A stretch of DNA of 11,327 nt from Patescibacteria group bacterium. Lineage in GTDB: Bacteria > Patescibacteriota > Minisyncoccia > UBA6257 > 02-FULL-45-10c. Of the stretch, positions 6,428 through 11,327 are shown piece by piece (positions within the stretch are counted from its first letter, which is position 1; every line of letters begins with the position of its first letter). The stretch covers positions 1 to 11,327 of the forward strand of contig JAHILT010000083.1 in the NCBI GenBank assembly GCA_018896875.1, given 5' to 3'. Under the pieces are notes generated by a model that saw nothing but the letters and a program-made list of their open reading frames with translations, made no database searches and was not told the DNA's origin. The translations under genes and the position numbers were made by a program.

Positions 6428-6437
6428 TCACTGTTTA

Positions 6438-6446
6438 ATTATATCA
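6438..6446 (-). promoter_or_regulatory. Extended -10 promoter of the pilin operon
   Basis: The minus strand reads TGATATAAT, a perfect TATAAT (6438-6443) with the TG of an extended -10 one base upstream. The -35 region at 17-nt spacing (TGTTCT, 6461-6466) is poor, as is common with extended -10 promoters. Predicted transcription start is near 6431, about 33-48 nt before the likely start codons. It diverges from the promoter of the beta-barrel gene. Confidence 0.6.
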
Positions 6447-6493
6447 GAAAAAAACTTATGAGAACATCGAACCAAAAAACAAATTTTTATTTT

Positions 6494-6522
6494 TTGACAA
6501 TTTAGATAATTAATGCTAGTAT
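6494..6522 (+). promoter_or_regulatory. Near-consensus promoter of the beta-barrel gene
   Basis: TTGACA (6494-6499) is a perfect -35. After exactly 17 nt comes TAGTAT (6517-6522), preceded by TG at 6514-6515 as in an extended -10. Transcription would start near 6529, leaving a leader of about 130 nt. This is the best promoter in the window. Confidence 0.7.
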
Positions 6523-6528
6523 GCTAAA

Positions 6529-6659
6529 TGTTAAGGTGAGAACTTTGAAAATTGAATAAAAGTATACGAAAGCCTTAACGAATAGGCACATACGAATAAA
6601 ATCTAAAAAGAAAAAGACCTAAAACATTTTAAGAAAATGTTCGGTCAAGGGAGGGAGTT
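6529..6659 (+). promoter_or_regulatory. Structured 5' leader of the beta-barrel gene
   Basis: The predicted untranslated leader begins with GTTAAGG (6530-6536), which pairs with CCTTAAC (6573-6579). The loop holds AACTTTGAAAATTGAATA (6541-6558), which resembles the boxA antitermination element of Gram-positive rRNA leaders (TTCTTTGAAAA-type). ACGAA occurs three times (6566, 6578, 6592). A second hairpin pairs AACATTTT (6623-6630) with AAAATGTT (6634-6641), closed by GACC/GGTC (6616-6619, 6643-6646), and ends 3 nt before the Shine-Dalgarno. I recognise no known riboswitch class. A regulatory role is inferred from structure and length alone. Confidence 0.45.
6649..6655 (+). promoter_or_regulatory. 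Strong Shine-Dalgarno of the beta-barrel gene
   Basis: GGGAGGG with a GGAGG core (6650-6654) stands 5 nt before the ATG at 6660. It fixes the start and contrasts with the other genes in the window, nearly all of which lack one. Confidence 0.85.
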
Positions 6660-7424
6660 ATGAAAAGAATATTTAGTACTATTACAGTGGTTGCTTTTTG
6701 GTTAATTCTTATTTTGTTATTTGTGTTTGTTTCGTTGAGCAATGCTCAAGAAACAAAAGAAAATAGAATAGAAGAACTCGTAGAAACAAGATCTTTGGAG
6801 ACAGGAATACAAACAGAAATAATTGAAGAGGATACTTCAATAGTAAAACAAAACAAATTAAAAAAGTTTAATGTTTCTGCGGGATTAGGATGGGGCTATG
6901 GTTTAGGAATAAAAAAAATAGGAAAAATAGAAAAGATAAATGATGGCCCTACTTTTACTATAAGAACTGGATATTCTCTTAATAAATATTTTGAACTCCA
7001 AGGAGAATATTCTAGAGCCGATAATTTTAAAAGGCATTATAGATATTCTTCCTATGATAATTCTTATGTCAAACACAATGATCAATTCTTATTTTCAGCT
7101 TACACAACAAGTCTTAAATTAATTATCCCTCTAAAAATAAAAATTGCTCCATATGTTTTTGGAGGTATTGGAAGGGCAACTTTTAAATTCATTGATAATA
7201 CAAAACGATATGATAAAAACGGGATATTAATTTATGGCAATACAGAAAAAATGTCTAAGATGGGAACATGTATGAAAATTGGAGGCGGGATTCAAACTGA
7301 AATAGGCAAAAAAACATTCTTTTTTATGGAATCCAATTATCAAGAAATAAAATTGAAAATTGAAGATGAAAAAATTACTTTTTATTATTATCAAATAATA
7401 GGAGGAATAGGATTAAAGTTTTAA
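6660..7424 (+). CDS. Predicted outer-membrane-type beta-barrel protein
   Basis: This 254-residue protein starts at a well-placed ATG. It has a basic N-terminus, a long hydrophobic segment (8-27) and a likely signal peptidase site SLSNA|Q at 29/30. A charged linker (30-69) follows. From about residue 70 there are alternating strands typical of small OmpA/OmpW-like barrels: NVSAGLGWGYGLG (71-83), GPTFTIRTGYSL (96-107), YFELQGEYSRA (110-120), FLFSAYTTSLKLIIP (143-157), IAPYVFGGIGRATFKF (162-177), CMKIGGGIQTEIG (204-216), TFFFMESNYQEIKLKI (219-234) and ITFYYYQIIGGIGLKF (239-254). That makes about eight strands and a C-terminal Phe, the signature read by the BAM assembly machine. It is the only plus-strand gene, with its own promoter, leader and terminator. 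The barrel class is a fold-level judgement; the substrate or role is unknown. A surface-exposed non-barrel beta protein is the alternative. Confidence 0.75.
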   Translation: MKRIFSTITVVAFWLILILLFVFVSLSNAQETKENRIEELVETRSLETGIQTEIIEEDTSIVKQNKLKKFNVSAGLGWGYGLGIKKIGKIEKINDGPTFTIRTGYSLNKYFELQGEYSRADNFKRHYRYSSYDNSYVKHNDQFLFSAYTTSLKLIIPLKIKIAPYVFGGIGRATFKFIDNTKRYDKNGILIYGNTEKMSKMGTCMKIGGGIQTEIGKKTFFFMESNYQEIKLKIEDEKITFYYYQIIGGIGLKF

Positions 7425-7429
7425 AAAAC

Positions 7430-7459
7430 AATCCCCTCATTCTAATGAATGAGGGGATT
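7430..7459. terminator. Bidirectional intrinsic terminator
   Basis: A perfect 12-bp stem (AATCCCCTCATT at 7430-7441 with AATGAGGGGATT at 7448-7459) closes a 6-nt loop. It lies 5 nt after the stop of the beta-barrel gene and 18 nt after the stop of the convergent FN3 gene. On the minus strand it is followed by GTTTTTT, a strong U-tract. On the plus strand TTTCTATATTCTT follows, weaker but workable. Confidence 0.9.
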
Positions 7460-7477
7460 TCTATATTCTTCAAAAAC

Positions 7478-10201
7478 TTAATCTGTCAGAGGACTTTCAC
7501 TATAACCAGCCCTACACGTATGTTCATCACATCCGTATCCTACTTTATTGCATTCTCCTTCTTGATCAGCATTACAAGACCACACATTATCACAAGGATC
7601 TGTCACTAAACCACATTCCCAGTTGTTTGGAATACATTTATTATTCTTCACCCAATCTTTTGTGCAAGTAGCTGGATTAATAATACATTCATTGTTCTCA
7701 CCACATATTTTATGTTCTGTCTCGGAACAAATTATAGTTCCAATCGCTGGCTGATCGTCTTTACATCCAATCTCATCAACTTGAGTAAACTCACCGCATT
7801 TTTCTGATAGCTTGGGACTCCAAATAGATAATTTAGTTCCAATTTCCGTTGTCCTAGCTTCACCACAATAATTAATTTGCGTGAAAGATTGTCCTTCGCA
7901 AACAGTTAAAGGAGTAGGTGTCCATACATTAGAAACACATTCAAATCCCGTAAAATTTGTTCCTGTTTCAAGGTTAGCAGCAGCTTCAGAAAGACTGATT
8001 CTTGGACTAAATGAATCGTTAGCAACAACTATATTTATTTTATTCATATCCCCTCCCGTCGCATTCATTAACTCTTCACTAATTTTACATTGTCCACCTG
8101 GAAATCTTTCATTATCATCATCATATTCTGAAAGATTAAAACAATCCTGTTCAATGCCATTTACTACCGCCTTTACAATCGCACCAGTGTATAAATCTCC
8201 TCCTTCTATCCATTCAATTCCTAAAATTCTATCGTCAGTTAAAGTCACATCGCTAAAATACGCATTAACATCTATTGGTTCTTTATAAGTTATTTTAAAA
8301 GCTGATGGTAAATATGCTTCTTCTATTATATTTCCATCAACATCAAACATTTTTACATGTAATTTATAATTTCCAATAGGAGCGTTAGTAATATTGCAAA
8401 CACCATTTATTAACGATATGTCCCCTGAATCTAAATCCTTAGAATACACAAATTCTTTACACTCAGCGTTATAAAAATCAGCTGGTGCCACGCTCATTAA
8501 ATTAACTTCATAAGTTATTGGAGGAGCAAGAAAACCATATCCCTTAATAGTCATATTCTCCACATAATTTTCAATAGGAATAAGATCTGACGTATCAACT
8601 ATTACACCATCACTTGGTCCTTTGTCGTTAATAGCCACTACTTTATAATATAATGTATTTAAATTAGGATCTTTAATTTTATTATCAGAATAACTAAATA
8701 TTCCTTCGCCAATAGTCATTATTGTGGTTGAAGAATCATCGGGAAAATTTTCATCTGTACTTCTGTATATTCTATAAGAAACAGGAAGTCCTCCTGTAAA
8801 TTCTGGTGATTCCCAAAATACATCAAAACCATGTTTGTTGTCGCTAATCTCTATGTTAATTTCTGGAGCGGAAGGAGCTACGGTTATCAACTTATAAGTT
8901 GGAACACTGACATCGCTGATTTGACGATTACTTTGGATTAAAAATTCCCAATTACACCCATAATCAATTTTGCGCATATGCACATACTCGGGAGAAATTT
9001 TTTGATAACCAATTTGTCTTGCTACTCCCACAACTTTTGTATAGTCAGTATTTCTAATACAAGAGTTTGAATTATGAGCCCATAATTTGGCATTTGATAC
9101 TACATCAAACACCGGTTTATTAATACAGGTTAAAAGAGAAGGGGGCAAAAGAGGAGGCGCAGAAAAAGTAGTAAGTGATCCATATATACCACTAGAACGA
9201 TACCAATCCCACACAAGATAATCTTCCATCCAATCATATATCCATCCTCTATCATACCATCTCTGATTCTCTTTAGCCCAAGCGCCTCCATTGGTCCATT
9301 CCCAGTCTTCTGGAGCTGATTTATCAATATAATCATTATTATTTAGACATGTTTCTAATGAATTTATAGTAGCATTAATAGCTTCTTCTTTAGTCTCGTA
9401 AAGATCTGTGTAATTTATTAAATTACTTTGTTCACCATATGAATAATTTTGACCAGAAAATTCAATCAAATATGGGGTACAAATAAAACTGGGTTTTGAA
9501 TCTCTAGGAATATCACAAGACGATTCGGGAATATAAAATTTGCCTCCTACCTCATAACGTTGGAATCCAACTGATTGATAATTAAAATTTTTAGAGCTAA
9601 CGCTTATTTCGGCGCTCTTACTTCCAATACCTACTATGTTTTTAGCCGCTACTTTATAGTAATAAATCGTATCGTTGATTAATCCTGTATCAGTATAATT
9701 CGTAATATTATCTATCTCTTTAATTAAAACTTCATCACGATATATTTCGTAATTTGTAATTGATGCCCCTCCATCACTTATTGGAGCTATCCAGCTAAGG
9801 ACAACTTGCTGATTACCAGCCATAGCTGATAAATTTTGTGGAACACCCGGCGAAATAGCCTCGCAACACGTTATGTGTATATTAAACTGATCCCATGTAG
9901 TGGAACAATCACATTCAAACGTATTCTCTCCTATCTGGCGCCCAGGAGTTGGAACTCTCTCCCAAAATTCTCCATTCCAAACTGAACGCGTACAATAACA
10001 ACCTTGCCCCTCGCTGCAATTCATCACACCATTACGACAACTAGCCGTATTCGTTATGCTGCAACTAGGACTAGAAGAATGAGTCACACAAGTTTGCGCT
10101 AATGCCGAAGAAGAGACATAGAATAATCCTAATAAAATTAGAGTCATTGTGCCTGATAAAATTAAACTTATTTTTAAAGACTTGGGTATTTTATTTATCA
10201 T
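7478..10201 (-). CDS. Secreted cysteine-rich protein with two fibronectin type III domains
   Basis: The 907-residue protein has a signal peptide (about 1-35, ending SSALA|Q). The rest is extracytoplasmic, with no C-terminal membrane anchor or sortase motif. In order: a Cys-rich head (37-113, ten Cys), FN3 domain 1 (about 118-201, VPQNLSAMAG...VVLSW...YKVAAKN), an unassigned region (206-440, six Cys) with a strikingly Trp/Tyr-rich stretch at 299-340, FN3 domain 2 (about 442-538, PSAPEINIE...VFWESP...YYKVVAIND), a beta-rich region (541-750, four Cys) and a Cys-rich tail (755-896, sixteen Cys). All four Cys counts are even, which suggests disulfides. FN3 domains usually mediate protein or carbohydrate contacts on the cell surface. 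The ATG is 5 nt after the stop of the small membrane protein upstream, so the two are probably cotranscribed. It ends at a strong terminator. Adhesin-like function is inferred. Confidence 0.85.
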   Translation of the reverse strand: MINKIPKSLKISLILSGTMTLILLGLFYVSSSALAQTCVTHSSSPSCSITNTASCRNGVMNCSEGQGCYCTRSVWNGEFWERVPTPGRQIGENTFECDCSTTWDQFNIHITCCEAISPGVPQNLSAMAGNQQVVLSWIAPISDGGASITNYEIYRDEVLIKEIDNITNYTDTGLINDTIYYYKVAAKNIVGIGSKSAEISVSSKNFNYQSVGFQRYEVGGKFYIPESSCDIPRDSKPSFICTPYLIEFSGQNYSYGEQSNLINYTDLYETKEEAINATINSLETCLNNNDYIDKSAPEDWEWTNGGAWAKENQRWYDRGWIYDWMEDYLVWDWYRSSGIYGSLTTFSAPPLLPPSLLTCINKPVFDVVSNAKLWAHNSNSCIRNTDYTKVVGVARQIGYQKISPEYVHMRKIDYGCNWEFLIQSNRQISDVSVPTYKLITVAPSAPEINIEISDNKHGFDVFWESPEFTGGLPVSYRIYRSTDENFPDDSSTTIMTIGEGIFSYSDNKIKDPNLNTLYYKVVAINDKGPSDGVIVDTSDLIPIENYVENMTIKGYGFLAPPITYEVNLMSVAPADFYNAECKEFVYSKDLDSGDISLINGVCNITNAPIGNYKLHVKMFDVDGNIIEEAYLPSAFKITYKEPIDVNAYFSDVTLTDDRILGIEWIEGGDLYTGAIVKAVVNGIEQDCFNLSEYDDDNERFPGGQCKISEELMNATGGDMNKINIVVANDSFSPRISLSEAAANLETGTNFTGFECVSNVWTPTPLTVCEGQSFTQINYCGEARTTEIGTKLSIWSPKLSEKCGEFTQVDEIGCKDDQPAIGTIICSETEHKICGENNECIINPATCTKDWVKNNKCIPNNWECGLVTDPCDNVWSCNADQEGECNKVGYGCDEHTCRAGYSESPLTD

Positions 10202-10206
10202 ATTTT

Positions 10207-10623
10207 TTATCTAAATAATATTATTTCTGAAACGACTATTTCATTTTTATCCATTATGTTCTCAGTAGCCATAGCAGAAAAATAATCTCCTATTTTAGCC
10301 TCACTTAAGGTTTCAAGTTCATTAAATACATCTATATCTGTTTGTAATAAAATAACTGAAGAATCTGATGACTTCAATAAATATTCTTTTTCAATATAAT
10401 CATATCCTCCTTTGGAGAAAGGGGTAAATTCTTCTGGAATTTGAGCTAAAACTCTTATATTATTTCCCTCTATCGCTTTAACTACTCCGCTAAAATTATT
10501 TAATCCCTGTTTTTCTTCTGCAGAATATGGATTGTATATATACTTAGTATATATACAATAACCCGCACTCGCTAATAATAGAATTACTAATATTGAGATA
10601 ATTATTTTTTTTGTTTTTGACAT
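10207..10623 (-). CDS. Small membrane-anchored or secreted protein, possible OB-like fold, function unknown
   Basis: The 138-residue protein has a basic N-terminus and one hydrophobic segment (about 7-25), then an extracytoplasmic domain. The domain starts FSGVVKAIEGNNIRVLAQ (44-61) and has SSVILLQTD (88-96) and AKIGDYFSAMATENI (109-123). These resemble the short beta-rich proteins of CPR genomes in which a GxVxxIxGNxIxV strand precedes a VGDxVxV strand, suggesting a small OB-like barrel. I cannot name the family. It lies just upstream of the FN3 gene, with a 5-nt gap, so it is likely part of the same transcript. TATAAT (10643-10648, minus strand) in the 75-nt gap upstream could serve as its -10, but the region is so AT-rich that I do not list it separately. 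No Shine-Dalgarno is visible. Confidence 0.75.
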   Translation of the reverse strand: MSKTKKIIISILVILLLASAGYCIYTKYIYNPYSAEEKQGLNNFSGVVKAIEGNNIRVLAQIPEEFTPFSKGGYDYIEKEYLLKSSDSSVILLQTDIDVFNELETLSEAKIGDYFSAMATENIMDKNEIVVSEIILFR

Positions 10624-10698
10624 TTTAAATAATGAAAATTTAATTATATTATTTACGACTTTATTTAAATATTATTTACTGATCACTTTTTGTCCCAC

Positions 10699-11327
10699 TT
10701 AATTATTTGCCCCCGCAGGCTCAACACCAATCAATATTAAACCGCTTCCTTGTGTCTCACATTTCCAAGAATCATCTACTTGTTCTACGCATGATTCACC
10801 CACAGGACAATTTTGACATACATTACCGCATCCATTATCATCGCCACATACTTTTCCCTCCTCTTCGCAATCAATACAAAGTTCACATACTCCTGCTCCT
10901 TCTTCGCCAACACAACCAAAACCAAAATCACAAACTACGCATGGCACCGGCGGATCACAATCATCCACGTCAGCACAGGTTTTCTCATTACAAATTCCAG
11001 GCGTAGGTATACAAACACCACCACAACTAGAGCAATCAGTGAAACCGCAAATATTATTTGATGTACAGACATTATTCACACAAGTTGAATGCGGATTAGT
11101 TTGACCAGGAATCACACAACTACCGCCACAGCCAGAACAATCAGTAAAGCCACAAATATTATTTGATATACAGACATCATTCACACAAATTGAATGCGGA
11201 TTTGTTTGACCAGGAAGTGGGCAACCACCACCACCACAACTAGAGCAATCAGTGAAACCGCAAATATTATTTGATGTACAGACATTATTCACACAAGTTG
11301 AATGCGGATTAGTTTGACCAGGAATCA
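10699..11327 (-). CDS. Cysteine-rich tandem-repeat secreted protein (C-terminal part, start outside window)
   Basis: The frame is open to the window edge, so this is the last 208 residues of a longer protein; a GTG at 11292 lies inside a repeat and is not the start. Three repeats of 34-36 residues begin PGQTNPHS and carry six Cys each (C-x4-C-x5-C-x4-C-x2-C-x3/4-C, with the constant core NNICGFTDCS). A 15-Cys tail follows, with CGDDNGCGNVCQNCPVGESC, a motif style common in bacterial Cys-rich surface proteins. The end is GSGLILIGVEPAGANN. In all, 33 of 208 residues are Cys. I expect a signal peptide further upstream and disulfide-bonded rods on the cell surface. The Cys-rich tail of the FN3 protein looks similar in style, so the two may belong to one surface structure. 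Both statements are inference. Confidence 0.8.
   Translation of the reverse strand, partial: IPGQTNPHSTCVNNVCTSNNICGFTDCSSCGGGGCPLPGQTNPHSICVNDVCISNNICGFTDCSGCGGSCVIPGQTNPHSTCVNNVCTSNNICGFTDCSSCGGVCIPTPGICNEKTCADVDDCDPPVPCVVCDFGFGCVGEEGAGVCELCIDCEEEGKVCGDDNGCGNVCQNCPVGESCVEQVDDSWKCETQGSGLILIGVEPAGANN
11008..11109 (-). repeat. Cys-rich repeat unit 3 (type A)
   Basis: This unit encodes 34 residues from PGQTNPHSTC to GGVCI. From 11016 on, including the adjoining 11110-11114, the DNA is identical to the unit one step further upstream in the gene (11229-11327), an offset of exactly 213 nt. Confidence 0.9.
11110..11214 (-). repeat. Cys-rich repeat unit 2 (type B)
   Basis: This unit encodes 35 residues from PGQTNPHSIC to GSCVI. 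It differs from the type A units at about 11 of 93 aligned bases, mostly transitions and mostly silent. It has CVNDVCIS instead of CVNNVCTS and SGCGGSCVI instead of SSCGG followed by a Cys. Confidence 0.9.
11215..11322 (-). repeat. Cys-rich repeat unit 1 (type A)
   Basis: This unit encodes 36 residues from PGQTNPHSTC to GGGGCPL. The five bases upstream in the gene (11323-11327) match the end of a type B unit (an Ile codon before PGQ, as in GSCVI), so a further B unit probably lies just outside the window. Confidence 0.85.

Noticed and set aside
10707..11061. Two overlapping plus-strand frames opposite the Cys-rich repeat gene
   Set aside because: Their His/Tyr-rich peptides are the complement of Cys and Asn codons in the real repeat gene, which has periodic, constrained protein sequence.
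11290..11292. GTG as the start of the Cys-rich protein
   Set aside because: The frame is open through the window edge and the residues before the GTG (PGQTNPHSTC) repeat exactly those of the next units, so the true start lies outside.
11008..11327. CRISPR-like array
   Set aside because: Repeats are about 105 nt, contiguous without unique spacers, and keep a protein reading frame.
1..11327. Alternative genetic code (UGA as Gly, known in some CPR lineages)
   Set aside because: All recognised proteins read at full length with standard stops and no in-frame UGA was needed.
1..11327. tRNA or rRNA genes, transposases, integrases
   Set aside because: None recognised by reading both strands. The only mobile-looking items are the short repeats described.

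Overview
The window is AT-rich bacterial DNA that reads cleanly in the standard code. It probably comes from a Candidate Phyla Radiation (Patescibacteria, Parcubacteria-like) genome. That placement is an inference from three things: the ligA-gatC-gatA order, the style of the three prepilin genes (a PilV-like protein with an NEGIELVKNL motif and a PilX-like protein with a RQTRQSADAG motif), and the small secreted cysteine-rich and fibronectin type III proteins. Most genes lack a recognisable Shine-Dalgarno sequence.

Layout. Positions 1-4632, all on the minus strand, are housekeeping: ligA (NAD-dependent DNA ligase), a 137-nt gap made of degenerate AT-rich repeats, then gatC and gatA (amidotransferase subunits, stop and start overlapping as TAATG) and a small membrane protein that starts 4 nt after gatA. 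Positions 4664-6446, minus strand, are a three-gene minor-pilin operon (PilV-, PulG/PilW- and PilX-like). It has an extended -10 promoter, a hairpin at the predicted 5' end of its mRNA, a perfect 36-nt palindrome inside the second pilin's leader, and a hairpin after the last gene. Positions 6494-7459, plus strand, are a self-contained single-gene unit: a near-consensus promoter, a structured leader of about 130 nt, the only strong Shine-Dalgarno directly before an ATG, a predicted 8-strand beta-barrel protein ending in Phe, and a bidirectional terminator. Positions 7478-11327, minus strand, hold a surface-protein group: the C-terminal part of a cysteine-rich repeat protein running off the window, a small membrane-anchored protein, and a 907-residue secreted protein with two FN3 domains and 36 cysteines.

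The features most worth following are these. (1) A short GC-richer repeat (core ATCAGCGTAAATCCGCGT) lies in frame inside both gatA and ligA, adding about 11-17 residues to two essential enzymes and giving the same peptide QRKSAS in both. (2) The prepilin-leader palindrome. (3) A likely outer-membrane-type beta-barrel in a lineage generally thought to lack a classical outer membrane. (4) An A-B-A higher-order repeat in the cysteine-rich protein, with the A copies identical over at least 99 nt.

Functionally, the pilins, the FN3/Cys-rich proteins and the barrel all point to the cell surface, while ligA-gatCA serve replication/repair and tRNA amidation. No tRNA, rRNA, CRISPR array or transposase was seen. 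No gene-free stretch exceeds 300 bases.
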